Shown: positions 17,624 through 26,667, numbered from the stretch's first letter. The stretch is 64,000 nt of DNA from UBA6059 sp964351595 (GCA_964351595.1 CAYGOT010000003.1:72185-136184), one strand, 5' to 3'. The notes: generated by a model not told the origin, from the letters alone. Translations and numbers: made by a program.

Positions 17624-18340
17624 TCAGTCAATCAATGCTAGTTCTTCCAATGTGACTTTTCCTTCGTAGTAAGCCTTACCGACTATAGCTCCGTATAGCC
17701 CGTTGGACTTGAGCAATTCCAGATCTGCAAGGTTGGAGACTCCTCCACTCGCGACTAGCTTCAGATCAGGAAAATTGGAGAGGATTTGATCATAAAGCTT
17801 GAACGATGGTCCGCTCAGCATTCCGTCCTTGGTAATGTCAGTGCAGATCACTTCTCTGATTCCAACAGCATGGTACTTTCTGATAAAGTCCATTATATCC
17901 AATTCGGTCTGTTCCATCCATCCGGAAATTGAAACTTTGCCATCCCTTACATCAGCACCCAGTATTATGCGATCACCACCATACTTCTCAATCCAGCGGA
18001 TAAACTCAGGCTCATTTTTGACGGCAATACTCCCACCGGTCACCTGCTTGACGCCAAGATCGAACAATCGATCAACTTCAGCCAGTGACTGGACCCCTCC
18101 TCCAAAATCCACTTCGAGACTGGCAGCCTTGCAAATCCCTTCTACCACATCCCAATTGACAACCTGCTTTTGTTTGGCACCATCGAGATCAACTAGGTGG
18201 AGTCGCTTGATGCCAGCGGCTTCAAATCGCCTGGCCATCTGAGCTGGGTCGGAACTGTACTCGGTCTTCAGATTGTAGTCACCGCCAGTTAGACGCACAC
18301 ATTTGCCATCTATTATATCAATTGCAGGTATGATCTTCAT
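17624..18340 (-). CDS. hisA: 1-(5-phosphoribosyl)-5-[(5-phosphoribosylamino)methylideneamino]imidazole-4-carboxamide isomerase HisA
   Basis: 238 residues, a full (beta/alpha)8 barrel beginning IIPAIDIIDGKCVRLTGGDY with catalytic Asp8, with FGGGVQS, CTDITKDGMLSGPS and ASGGVSNL phosphate-binding loops. It catalyses the Amadori isomerisation preceding HisF-HisH. It overlaps hisH by four bases. Confidence 0.95.
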   Translation of the reverse strand: MKIIPAIDIIDGKCVRLTGGDYNLKTEYSSDPAQMARRFEAAGIKRLHLVDLDGAKQKQVVNWDVVEGICKAASLEVDFGGGVQSLAEVDRLFDLGVKQVTGGSIAVKNEPEFIRWIEKYGGDRIILGADVRDGKVSISGWMEQTELDIMDFIRKYHAVGIREVICTDITKDGMLSGPSFKLYDQILSNFPDLKLVASGGVSNLADLELLKSNGLYGAIVGKAYYEGKVTLEELALID

Positions 18341-18924
18341 ATTTCCAGTTTCAGGAAGTTCTCTAGTATTCTTGATCCTGTTTCACCGCTTTTCTCAGGA
18401 TGGGCTTGCACAGCGAAAAAATTATGCCTCTGTAAGGCCACACTAAACCTCGATGAATAATTCGCGGTAGCAATGGTGTCCTCTCCGAGCTGAGCGAAAT
18501 AGCTATGAACAAAGTACAGATACGGCCGCTCTGGCAGATCAGATAGTAGTGGCCCCCTGAGATCCTCAACAATATTCCAGCCCATATGAGGTACTTTCAT
18601 GGATTTGTCAAATCTGACAACCTTAAGATCAAAAATGCCCAGGCAAGTAGTATCATTTTCTTGAGAATGCTTGCACATCAACTGCAATCCCAGACAAATG
18701 CCGAGAAATGGCTGTTTCAAAGAGACAATAAGCTGATCCAGAGACTTTGACTTCAGATAGTTCATGGCCGTACTTGCCTCCCCTACTCCCGGAAAGATCA
18801 CGCGATCAGCCCGCTTGATGGTATCCGGATCGTCTGACACCTCAGCATGTACACCAAGCCTCAACAATGCGTTGGACACTGACTTCACATTTCCTGCATT
18901 GTACTTGATAATGCAAACTTTCAT
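18337..18924 (-). CDS. hisH: Imidazole glycerol phosphate synthase glutaminase subunit HisH
   Basis: 195 residues of a class I glutamine amidotransferase. The nucleophile is Cys77 (LGICLGLQLM), with the oxyanion region FPGVGEA and the His-Glu pair in VQAHPEKSG. It supplies ammonia to HisF. It is the first gene of this four-gene his cluster; hisGDCB are not in the window. A terminator-like hairpin lies only 25 bp upstream. Confidence 0.95.
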   Translation of the reverse strand: MKVCIIKYNAGNVKSVSNALLRLGVHAEVSDDPDTIKRADRVIFPGVGEASTAMNYLKSKSLDQLIVSLKQPFLGICLGLQLMCKHSQENDTTCLGIFDLKVVRFDKSMKVPHMGWNIVEDLRGPLLSDLPERPYLYFVHSYFAQLGEDTIATANYSSRFSVALQRHNFFAVQAHPEKSGETGSRILENFLKLEI

Positions 18925-18949
18925 GTCGTTTCTTAGAAATTAGAGCAAT

Positions 18950-18983
18950 AAAAAAAGGCTGCAGAAGCTATCTACAACCTTTT
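18950..18983 (-). terminator. Rho-independent terminator between phhA and hisH
   Basis: Read on the minus strand, AAAGGTTG (18975-18982) pairs with CAGCCTTT (18954-18961), with one wobble, followed by seven T (18950-18956). It probably ends the phhA transcript. As hisH starts just downstream, some read-through or a promoter inside the hairpin region would be needed for the his genes. Confidence 0.6.
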
Positions 18984-19001
18984 GATGATGTACAAAGTGA
19001 T

Positions 19002-19742
19002 TTAGCTTACTACTGCAGTTTCAGCTTCACTTACCTTTTCTTTCAAAAAAGACTTTATTTCAGGAATAGATCCGAACAATTGCTCGTAAGATTCAATCAC
19101 GAAATACCTATCCTGAAATACGTCTTTTCTGAAGTCTGTTGACATGATGGTTGGCACGTCAAATTCATAATGCGGTGGTTCATCGCTTAGGCTATACTTA
19201 GTCTCCCCTGCGGAAGATAGTATCCCAGCGCCGTAGATCCTTAGATTTCCATTCTCTCGAATTAATCCAAACTCTACGGTAAACCAATATATTCTCGATA
19301 GCAACTCAATAGCGTAATCATTACCACAGTAATGCAAGCCAATTTTGCTCAGCTCCTCCAGGAAATTCACAAATGCCTGATTGGTCAACAATGGTACGTG
19401 AGCGAAGACATCATGAAACATATCTGGCTCTTCCAAATACTCAAGCTCACTCATTTTTCTCAGCCAGGTAGTTGCCGGGAAGCGTTTGTTGGACATCAAC
19501 TCAAAGAAGGTGTAATCAGGCACAATGCCAGGTACTACCGCCAGTGTCCAGCCAGTAATTTCTTTAAGCACTTTATTCGTTTCTTCAAACGATGGAATTT
19601 TGTCTCTAACGAAGTTGATTTTCTCCAACCCTTCTAAATAATCCTTAGTCGCTGCGGATGGTAAGTTTAGAATCTGACCATCATATAGAATCTTCCAAAC
19701 CTTAAAATCTTCCTCGGTGTAGTTCTCGTAAATCTGTCTCAT
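19002..19742 (-). CDS. phhA: Phenylalanine 4-monooxygenase (aromatic amino acid hydroxylase)
   Basis: 246 residues, the size of bacterial single-domain PhhA. The iron ligands are seen as His110 and His115 (FHDVFAHVPLL) and Glu157 (WFTVEFGL), with the pterin/substrate region PGIVPDYTFF and FPATTWLR. It converts phenylalanine to tyrosine with tetrahydropterin and oxygen. It lacks the N-terminal ACT regulatory domain of the animal enzymes. It lies divergent from the second siaB gene. Confidence 0.9.
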   Translation of the reverse strand: MRQIYENYTEEDFKVWKILYDGQILNLPSAATKDYLEGLEKINFVRDKIPSFEETNKVLKEITGWTLAVVPGIVPDYTFFELMSNKRFPATTWLRKMSELEYLEEPDMFHDVFAHVPLLTNQAFVNFLEELSKIGLHYCGNDYAIELLSRIYWFTVEFGLIRENGNLRIYGAGILSSAGETKYSLSDEPPHYEFDVPTIMSTDFRKDVFQDRYFVIESYEQLFGSIPEIKSFLKEKVSEAETAVVS

Positions 19743-20007
19743 AGTATCGTGTCAAACCTATCCTTATCAGCTGCGGGATTGTTCAGAGCATTGTCATTGC
19801 CGATAAACCCCTTTTAAGTGAAACTAAAACTACCCATTGTACACAGGTCTCCTATTTCAGCTTAAAATTACATAATTAATAGCCAGTCGCCAAAGGCACT
19901 CTCCTGTCGCAAACGACACCCAAATCATATCTTCAATCGCTCGTGATTATCAGTTATTTTAGTTAATATTCAGTCTTAATTCAACCAGCTAACCGTTCTC
20001 AAAATCA

Positions 20008-20562
20008 ATGATTCAAAATGATCAAAATATCTTTCAGGAAAAGGTAATCTTGATCTATAAAGGTGAGGTCACACACAACCTCATCACCAATCTGCTGGAA
20101 TCCTTCGAGCAGCGCCTTGAGGAAATAGAAGAACATCGTGCCGTCAGAAAAAAGTGCTTCAATATTGCCACTGAGTGTATTGAAAATCTTAGATATCACG
20201 CTACTTATCCATCTAATGGTGAATCCGCCAATCTGTCAGTAAACAACATGAAGTCGAGTATAGTCATGGTCACCGTAGACCCTGAGCATTATACTTTTCT
20301 CACTTGCAATTACATTAAGCAGCCGGAGCAGAAGGTTATTTCTGATAAGATTGATAAGATAAATGAGATGGACGCTGATAAGCTCAGACAGTACTATAAG
20401 GAGACCATGGCCAATGATTCCCTATCGGAAAAAGGAACTGCAGGATTGGGATTCATCGACATAGCGAGAAAGTCCAGCAATAAGTTGAATTATGATTTTG
20501 AGAGCGTAAACGACGAGCTGTCGTATTATACATTTTTCGTAAAACTTAACAGAGGTAACTAG
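20008..20562 (+). CDS. siaB: SiaB-family protein kinase (GHKL-like), copy 2
   Basis: 184 residues. Like copy 1 it has N-box TECIEN (55-60), G-box KGTAGLG (142-148), and the adjacent LRQYYKETM helix. The two are clearly paralogous but diverged. Here the kinase and its partner stand alone with no histidine kinase or phosphatase next to them. The siaC start follows the stop codon directly. Confidence 0.85.
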   Translation: MIQNDQNIFQEKVILIYKGEVTHNLITNLLESFEQRLEEIEEHRAVRKKCFNIATECIENLRYHATYPSNGESANLSVNNMKSSIVMVTVDPEHYTFLTCNYIKQPEQKVISDKIDKINEMDADKLRQYYKETMANDSLSEKGTAGLGFIDIARKSSNKLNYDFESVNDELSYYTFFVKLNRGN

Positions 20563-20970
20563 ATGGAGTCTGATTTATCAGCGATGGAGAAGTTGAGGCT
20601 TGAAGCCACCAGAGTGACCCCCTATATTTATTTTGACCCTAATTCCGGAGTTTTGGAAGTGAGGGGCAAGTCCAGTCCGGAGAACACAATCGTTTTCTAT
20701 CAAAAGCTATTCGAAAAACTCGAAGAATACATCGTCTTTGGTATGTCTGACCTGACAGTCAATATCTTCTTTGAGTACTTCAATACCAGCAGCTCTAAAT
20801 GCCTATTTGATCTATTCCGTAAACTGTCATTGATCGATCAGACCGGCCGCAAGGTAGTCATCAACTGGTACTACGAGTCCTGGGATGAGGATATGTATGA
20901 GTCGGGCGAAGACTACAAAGACTTGCTCGAAGTTGAGTTCAATCTCATCGAAACGGATGACGATTATTAA
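20563..20970 (+). CDS. siaC: SiaC-family regulatory phosphoprotein (DUF1987), copy 2
   Basis: 135 residues, clearly paralogous to the 9380-9784 protein: EATRVTPYIYFDP, LEVRGKSSPE, and the phospho-loop YFNTSSSK with Thr75. The C-terminus is acidic (YESWDEDMYESGEDYKDLLE). Probable partner of the SiaB encoded immediately before it. It converges with aroF, leaving only 32 bp between the stop codons. Confidence 0.85.
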   Translation: MESDLSAMEKLRLEATRVTPYIYFDPNSGVLEVRGKSSPENTIVFYQKLFEKLEEYIVFGMSDLTVNIFFEYFNTSSSKCLFDLFRKLSLIDQTGRKVVINWYYESWDEDMYESGEDYKDLLEVEFNLIETDDDY

Positions 20971-21002
20971 TCAGGTCGCACAAGCCCCTTTTCAAGCATA
21001 CT

Positions 21003-22013
21003 CTACCAGCTTTTTCTCAAATCAAATGCCTGCTTCAACCTACCGGCCAAGATAGCAGACTGGCTAAAATCCAACGTCTGAGCTCCATCAGAAAAAGCCT
21101 CATTGGGCCTGAGGTGTGTTTCGTAAATGATACCGTCAGCACCAGCCATCACTGCGGCGAGGGCCATAGGCTGCACATAGTCGCGGATACCTATACCGTG
21201 TGATGGGTCCACAATTACCGGTAGGTGGGACTTCTCCTTGAGAATAGGTATTGCATTGAGATCGAGCGTATTGCGAGATGCCGTCTCATACGTGCGAATG
21301 CCCCGCTCGCAAAGCAGTATGTTCTCATTGCCACCTGAGAAGACGTACTCTGCCGAGTACATCAGTTCGTCTATCGTACCCGAAATACCACGCTTGATCA
21401 TTACGGTCTTATCAACCTTGCCAAGCTCGTCGAGGAGATTGAAATTTTGCGTATTCCTTGCCCCAACCTGATAAATATCGACATAGTCGTACATCTCAGC
21501 GATTTGGGATACCTGCATGACCTCTGTGACAATCTTGATACCCGCCTCATGAGCCAGGTCGTACCAAAGTTTCAGCCCATCAATACCCATCCCACGGAAA
21601 GAGTAGGGTGAACTACGGGGCTTGAATACTCCGCCGCGCATGTACTTTATTCCATTCGCCGCTAGGTGGTCAATGGTCTGCTTGATGTTTTCTTCACCTT
21701 CGATGGAGCATGGGCCTGCCATTATTGCCAACTCACTGCCGTCGATTTTGACTCCATCTCCAAGGTCAATAGAAGTCGCTCCTACCTTCCATTTGCGGCT
21801 GACCAGCTTGTAATCATCCGACACAATATGGATGTCCCTGATTCCCGGTAGGTGACCGATCTCACGTACATCAAATGGGTCTTTGCCAATACCAATGAGA
21901 TAAAGACCCTTCTGTGTCCTGACCGATCTTGTCTTATAATTGAGGTTGGCAATGCGGTCTTCTACATCGGCGAATTGCTCGTCAGAGATGGTGGTGTCAA
22001 ACTGTATAATCAT
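21003..22013 (-). CDS. aroF: 3-deoxy-7-phosphoheptulonate synthase (type I-beta DAHP synthase)
   Basis: 336 residues. An N-terminal ferredoxin-like regulatory domain (about 1-70), as in Thermotoga DAHP synthase, precedes the catalytic barrel with MAGPCSIE (98-105), RGGVFKPRSSPYSF, GARNTQNF, IKRG and VDPSHGIG. It makes DAHP, the first shikimate-pathway intermediate, from PEP and erythrose-4-phosphate. It overlaps trpA by four bases and so is probably under the trp attenuator. Confidence 0.95.
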   Translation of the reverse strand: MIIQFDTTISDEQFADVEDRIANLNYKTRSVRTQKGLYLIGIGKDPFDVREIGHLPGIRDIHIVSDDYKLVSRKWKVGATSIDLGDGVKIDGSELAIMAGPCSIEGEENIKQTIDHLAANGIKYMRGGVFKPRSSPYSFRGMGIDGLKLWYDLAHEAGIKIVTEVMQVSQIAEMYDYVDIYQVGARNTQNFNLLDELGKVDKTVMIKRGISGTIDELMYSAEYVFSGGNENILLCERGIRTYETASRNTLDLNAIPILKEKSHLPVIVDPSHGIGIRDYVQPMALAAVMAGADGIIYETHLRPNEAFSDGAQTLDFSQSAILAGRLKQAFDLRKSW

Positions 22014-22795
22014 GATGGTTCGGTTACTTTGATAGATTGAATAAATGATGGAATGGCGCTCAGATAATCTTCCGAATCACGGAGCAGGTTGATAAAGGCA
22101 CTACCCACAATTGCACCGCTGGCATATTGACAAGCAGTTGAAAATGAGCTGTGGTCGGAAATGCCAAATCCGATGAGTCTTGGCGTAGATAGATTGAGCC
22201 CGTTGATACGGTCGAAATAGGCTTTCTGAGCATCAGAGATTCCACTTTTTGCACCCGTGATACCTGCCGAAGAGACCATATAAATAAAGCCCTTGCTTTG
22301 TTGATCTATCAGGCGGATGCGCTCCTCGGACGTTTGTGGAGTAATCAGCGATATATTGAGTAATCCAGCGGCTTCAAAATGTCCTTTGTAGAACGTCTGG
22401 TACTCATCCATCGGTAGGTCCGGAAGGATCAAGCCATCCACACCACACGCCTCAGCAGCTTGACAAAAGCGCTCAATTCCATACTGCATGATTGGATTGA
22501 GGTAGCCCATCAAAATCACCGGAATCGATACTTGCGCACGCATATCAGTGAGCTGCTCAAGTAGCAGGGCTATAGTCATCCCGTTTTCAAGAGCAGATTG
22601 ATTGCTGGCTTGTATAGTAGGCCCATCGGCAACCGGATCGGAGAAAGGCATTCCAATCTCGATCAAGTCAGCACCCGCCGCTTCCAGTGCTTGCATTATC
22701 GGCACTGTATCATTCAACTGAGGGTACCCGGCTGTGAAATACACATTGAGCAGCCCTCCCTTCTTCTCCGCAAACAGCGATTCTATTCTATTCAT
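22010..22795 (-). CDS. trpA: Tryptophan synthase alpha subunit
   Basis: 261 residues of a TIM barrel. LIEIGMPFSDPVADGPTIQ contains catalytic Glu47 and the ADG loop; LPDLPMDEY and GFGISDHSS (phosphate binding) are also present. It cleaves indole glycerol phosphate and channels indole to TrpB, encoded 31 bp upstream. Confidence 0.95.
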   Translation of the reverse strand: MNRIESLFAEKKGGLLNVYFTAGYPQLNDTVPIMQALEAAGADLIEIGMPFSDPVADGPTIQASNQSALENGMTIALLLEQLTDMRAQVSIPVILMGYLNPIMQYGIERFCQAAEACGVDGLILPDLPMDEYQTFYKGHFEAAGLLNISLITPQTSEERIRLIDQQSKGFIYMVSSAGITGAKSGISDAQKAYFDRINGLNLSTPRLIGFGISDHSSFSTACQYASGAIVGSAFINLLRDSEDYLSAIPSFIQSIKVTEPS

Positions 22796-22826
22796 TTGTC
22801 TGATATCTTAAGTCTTCGATATGTGC

Positions 22827-24008
22827 TCAGTAGTTACCCCATTTGATGTAGGTGTCCAGGTCCTTATCACCCCTACCGGAAAGGTTGATTACTACTACAT
22901 CAGTGCTTTTCAGGGACATCTGCTTCAACGCAGCGAAGGCATGCGCAGACTCGATAGCCGGGATGATACCTTCCAGGCGGCTGAGTTCCACACCCGCCTT
23001 CATCGACTCCTCATCGGTCACACTATAAAAGGTGCCCCTACCGGAATCAAATAAATGGGCGTGCAATGGCCCAATACCAGGATAATCGAGACCGGCCGAA
23101 ATGGAATATGGCTCGACCACCTGACCGTCGCTGGTCTGCATGAGCAAGGTTCGGCTTCCGTGCAGGATCCCATCTTTGCCCAAAGCCGTGGTAGCGGCTG
23201 ACTCTCCTGAGTTCACACCCTTTCCGGCAGCCTCCACGGCCACCAACCGCACTTCTTGCTGATCTAAATAATGGTAAAAGGCGCCAGCAGCGTTGCTTCC
23301 TCCTCCTACACAAGCCATCACGTAATCAGGGTTTTCCCGCCCTTCTCTGACTTGCAGTTGCGCCTTGATCTCGGCGCTGATCACCGACTGGAATCGCGAA
23401 ACCATATCTGGGTATGGATGTGGTCCGACCACACTACCGATAATATAGTGAGTACCCTCCGGGTCGGTGATCCATGCTCTCATCGCCTCATTGGTGGCAT
23501 CTTTAAGGGTACGGCTGCCGCTTTTGGCAGCTCTCACTTCTGTGCCGAGTATCCTCATGCGCTCCACATTGGGCTTCTGTCGAGCCATATCGATCTCTCC
23601 CATGTATACCACACATGGCATACCCATCAGCGCACATACCGTTGCGGTAGCTACACCATGCTGTCCAGCTCCTGTCTCAGCTATGATCTTCTTCTTTCCA
23701 AGCTTTTGTGCTAACAAGATCTGCCCTACGGTATTGTTGACTTTATGCGCACCTGTGTGGCATAAGTCCTCGCGCTTCAAGTAGATCTTAGCGCCGTACG
23801 CTTCGCTGAGCCTATTAGCAAAATATAGCGGTGTGGGCCTTCCCACATAATCTTTGAGTAACTGATCAAACTGCTCTTTGAAATCAGGTGCTTCTATAAT
23901 TTCAAGATAATTCGCGCGCAGTTCCTCTACATTAGGGTACAGCATCTCGGGGATAAATGCCCCTCCAAACTTTCCATAGTACCCTTTTTCGTTCACATTA
24001 TACTTCAT
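22827..24008 (-). CDS. trpB: Tryptophan synthase beta subunit
   Basis: 393 residues. PLP-binding Lys89 lies in HTGAHKVNN; GGGSNA binds the cofactor phosphate; AETGAGQHGVATA and GSRTLKDA are typical of the standard TrpB1 type. It condenses indole with serine. The start overlaps trpF by 11 bases. The gene carries two CCTACCGG octamers, at 22872 and 23037. Confidence 0.95.
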   Translation of the reverse strand: MKYNVNEKGYYGKFGGAFIPEMLYPNVEELRANYLEIIEAPDFKEQFDQLLKDYVGRPTPLYFANRLSEAYGAKIYLKREDLCHTGAHKVNNTVGQILLAQKLGKKKIIAETGAGQHGVATATVCALMGMPCVVYMGEIDMARQKPNVERMRILGTEVRAAKSGSRTLKDATNEAMRAWITDPEGTHYIIGSVVGPHPYPDMVSRFQSVISAEIKAQLQVREGRENPDYVMACVGGGSNAAGAFYHYLDQQEVRLVAVEAAGKGVNSGESAATTALGKDGILHGSRTLLMQTSDGQVVEPYSISAGLDYPGIGPLHAHLFDSGRGTFYSVTDEESMKAGVELSRLEGIIPAIESAHAFAALKQMSLKSTDVVVINLSGRGDKDLDTYIKWGNY

Positions 24009-24624
24009 GAATCTCCTTTCTCAATTCTCTCACAAAACGCTCCACCGACTCTGCATTTTTTATGCCTGGAGCCACTTCGAAACGGCTATTTAAGTCAACA
24101 CCTGTCATCTTAGGGTGGTCAATCTGAGCTATTGATTTCATATCTGCCGGTGCGATACCACCACTTAGCAGAAATGGCAGATCAGCAGTATAAGCATCGA
24201 GCATCGACCAATCAAATTTCTCTCCGCTTCCTCCTTTGACATTGGACTTGGTATCCAACAAAAGATAATCCACCATACCTTCATAACTTGAAGCATTGGC
24301 AAGATCCTGCCGCGATGACACAGGTATCGCCTTGATCACCTTGACGCCCAAACGCTTGACCTGATTGCAAAACTCTGGTGTTTCGCTTCCATGCAATTGA
24401 ATCATATTCAATCCATACCTGAATGCCTTCTCCCTGATACCCGCAAAGGACTCATCTACAAATACACCCACACGTGATAACCCATTGAAGCTTACTCCTT
24501 CCAGGTTTTGCTCCACATATCGGGGTGACTTGTCGTAAAATATCAAACCCATCCAGTCAATATCAAGCTCACGAAGTGCTGCAATATTCTCTGGGTCACG
24601 CATGCCACAAACTTTGACAATCAT
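23998..24624 (-). CDS. trpF: Phosphoribosylanthranilate isomerase
   Basis: 208 residues with the starting motif KVCGMRDPENI (catalytic Cys), LIFYDKSPRYV, QLHGSETPEFC, LLDTKSNVKGGSGEKFDW (catalytic Asp) and the C-terminal SRFEVAPGIKN. It is a TIM-barrel enzyme of step 3 in tryptophan synthesis. It lies one base after trpC and overlaps trpB. Confidence 0.95.
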   Translation of the reverse strand: MIVKVCGMRDPENIAALRELDIDWMGLIFYDKSPRYVEQNLEGVSFNGLSRVGVFVDESFAGIREKAFRYGLNMIQLHGSETPEFCNQVKRLGVKVIKAIPVSSRQDLANASSYEGMVDYLLLDTKSNVKGGSGEKFDWSMLDAYTADLPFLLSGGIAPADMKSIAQIDHPKMTGVDLNSRFEVAPGIKNAESVERFVRELRKEIHEV

Positions 24625-24625
24625 C

Positions 24626-25435
24626 TTAAACGGGCGTTGTTTGTGATAAGAAATTCAGCTTGTCGATAAAATCCTTGCAAGCCTTTTGGGGACTGCTCGC
24701 TTTCATAAAATGCTCACCCATCAAGAAACCCTGGTAGCCATATTTTTTGAGTTCCATGACAGCAACCGGATCAGACAAGCCACTTTCGGATATTTTCACA
24801 AACTCATTAGGGATCATTTCGGCCAGTTTGATGGAGGTCTGGATATTGGTTTCGAATGTCTTCAGGTTCCTGTTATTGACTCCTATGAGATCCAGTGCAT
24901 CACAGACGGATGCCTGTAGATCAGCTTGATCGTGAACTTCCATGAGTACTTCCAGACCCAGGCCATGAGCGAAAGCGGACAATTGCTGGATTTCATCAGG
25001 GCTAAGGATAGCTGCAATCAGTAAGATGCAATCCGCACCGATAGATTTCGCTTCAATAATTTGATACTCCTCCAGTATAAAATCTTTGCGTAGGATCGGA
25101 CAAAAGTTGAATCTTCTTGCGGTCTCCAGGTCCTCAGACTTTCCTCCAAAAAACTCCTTGTCTGTCAAAATCGATAGCCCACTAGCTCCTGCTTGCATAT
25201 AGCCGATAGTCGTCTTCTCAACTTTAGCATGAGCATTAATCTCACCTTTTGAAGGAGACCGACGCTTAAACTCTGCTATCACGCCCGATTTGTCTGGCCT
25301 GGTCACGTACTTCTTCATCGAGACGCATTGCCCCTCATAGTAGATGCTTTGCTCAAGTAGCTTTGTTGGATATAGCTGCTTTTTCAAGCTGACTTCCTTA
25401 CGCTTATGTTCAACTATTTTGTCTAGTATGTTCAT
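24626..25435 (-). CDS. trpC: Indole-3-glycerol phosphate synthase
   Basis: 269 residues. Catalytic Lys/Glu regions are seen in VIAEFKRRSPSKG, ILRKDFILEEYQIIEAKSIG, LMEVHDQ, IGVNNRNLKTF and SESGL. It is a separate protein, not fused to TrpF. It lies 13 bp after trpD. Confidence 0.95.
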   Translation of the reverse strand: MNILDKIVEHKRKEVSLKKQLYPTKLLEQSIYYEGQCVSMKKYVTRPDKSGVIAEFKRRSPSKGEINAHAKVEKTTIGYMQAGASGLSILTDKEFFGGKSEDLETARRFNFCPILRKDFILEEYQIIEAKSIGADCILLIAAILSPDEIQQLSAFAHGLGLEVLMEVHDQADLQASVCDALDLIGVNNRNLKTFETNIQTSIKLAEMIPNEFVKISESGLSDPVAVMELKKYGYQGFLMGEHFMKASSPQKACKDFIDKLNFLSQTTPV

Positions 25436-25448
25436 ATTCTTCGCTTTC

Positions 25449-26435
25449 TTAACCTATCAGTTTTTTGAATTTTTCCAGGGCCCTACCGGAATCAAGGGAC
25501 TCCCTAGCTGCCGCTATTCCATCCGAGACAGTCGATAGTTGCTTACCACAGTAGATGGCCATCCCGGCATTGGCAATGACAGCATTGGTTTGTGCAGAGG
25601 TACCTTTACCTTCGAGGATGTCTATAAAAATCTTCGCAGAGGACTCAATACTACTGCCACCGCTGAGCTCCTCTTCTCGCACCTGATTCAACCCTAAATC
25701 AGCTGGGTAAAGTATTTGCTCTTCCTTGTCTGTGATCATCTTAAAACCACCTGTTAGGGATATTTCATCATAGCCATCGAGGCTATGGAGGATCACAAAA
25801 TGCTTATCCGTCTTTTGATAGAGGTAACCATACAGTCTCGCCAGCTCCAGGCTAAAAACTCCCACTAATTGATTCTTTGGAAATGATGGGTTCACCATTG
25901 GCCCGAGCATATTGAAGAAGGTTTTGACACCAAGTTCCTGTCGAATAGGCGCTACATTCTTCATCGCCGGGTGGAATAGTGGCGCATGCAGAAAGCAGAT
26001 ATTCGCCTCATCGAGAGATCGCTTCAGCTTATCAGCCTCATTGGTGAAACTATAGCCAAAATGTGCCAGCAGATTGGATGATCCACATACTGATGACACC
26101 CCGTTATTGCCATGCTTGGCAACAGCCTGCCCCGCTCCGGCAACTACGAAAGAAGCCAGTGTCGAAATGTTGAAAGTATCCTTGCCATCACCACCTGTAC
26201 CACAGAGGTCTATGGCATTGTACTCATCGATTTCCAGTGGTATGCAGAGTTCCAACATGGCGTCTCGAAAACCTTCCAGTTCCTCCACGGTGATACTCCG
26301 CATCAGATAAACCGTGAGAAAGGCGGCCACCTGGCTTTGATTGTATTGACCCTGCGCCAGGTTTACCAATATCTCACGAGCCTCCTCTTTTGTAAGCGAC
26401 TGATATTCAAATAGTTTATTGAGTATTGCTTTCAT
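25449..26435 (-). CDS. trpD: Anthranilate phosphoribosyltransferase
   Basis: 328 residues. The PRPP-binding loop reads GTGGDGKDTFNIST, followed by KHGNNGVSS and GPMVNPSFPKNQLVGVF. It transfers phosphoribose to anthranilate. Its ATG at 26435 is separated from trpG by the only sizeable intergenic gap of the operon, which holds hairpins and an assembly gap. Confidence 0.95.
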   Translation of the reverse strand: MKAILNKLFEYQSLTKEEAREILVNLAQGQYNQSQVAAFLTVYLMRSITVEELEGFRDAMLELCIPLEIDEYNAIDLCGTGGDGKDTFNISTLASFVVAGAGQAVAKHGNNGVSSVCGSSNLLAHFGYSFTNEADKLKRSLDEANICFLHAPLFHPAMKNVAPIRQELGVKTFFNMLGPMVNPSFPKNQLVGVFSLELARLYGYLYQKTDKHFVILHSLDGYDEISLTGGFKMITDKEEQILYPADLGLNQVREEELSGGSSIESSAKIFIDILEGKGTSAQTNAVIANAGMAIYCGKQLSTVSDGIAAARESLDSGRALEKFKKLIG

Positions 26436-26493
26436 TGCTTAAGCTTCTGCTGGTTTTTTGATCATTAATTCCAAAGACATTTTACCTACGCCA

Positions 26494-26650
26494 CTGTTCG
26501 TGTCCTTACGAACAGATGATCCCAAGATTATGGCATATATTTTCGGTAACCTTGAGTTCGGTATAGCTGGATTATGGGTTTGTGAAGACACAAACCTGGG
26601 CGTGACCGACACAAACCGTGGTAACTGCGCGGGTCTGTGGGGCACAGACC
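26494..26650. repeat. Array of short perfect hairpins between trpG and trpD
   Basis: Three perfect 8-bp stems lie close together: 26494-26501 with 26508-26515; 26577-26584 with 26589-26596 (loop AAGA); and 26632-26639 with 26643-26650 (loop GGG). The arms GGTTTGTG and GGTCTGTG are related, and ACACAAACC recurs once more at 26610-26618. This resembles a REP/BIME cluster inserted inside the trp operon. A frame through it is not coding-like. Confidence 0.6.
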
Positions 26651-26667
26651 TTGGAGTTGAGTTGAGT

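Noticed and set aside
23271..23714. Plus-strand frame of 147 residues inside trpB
   Set aside because: Antisense shadow of trpB, whose motifs and overlaps with trpF are clear.
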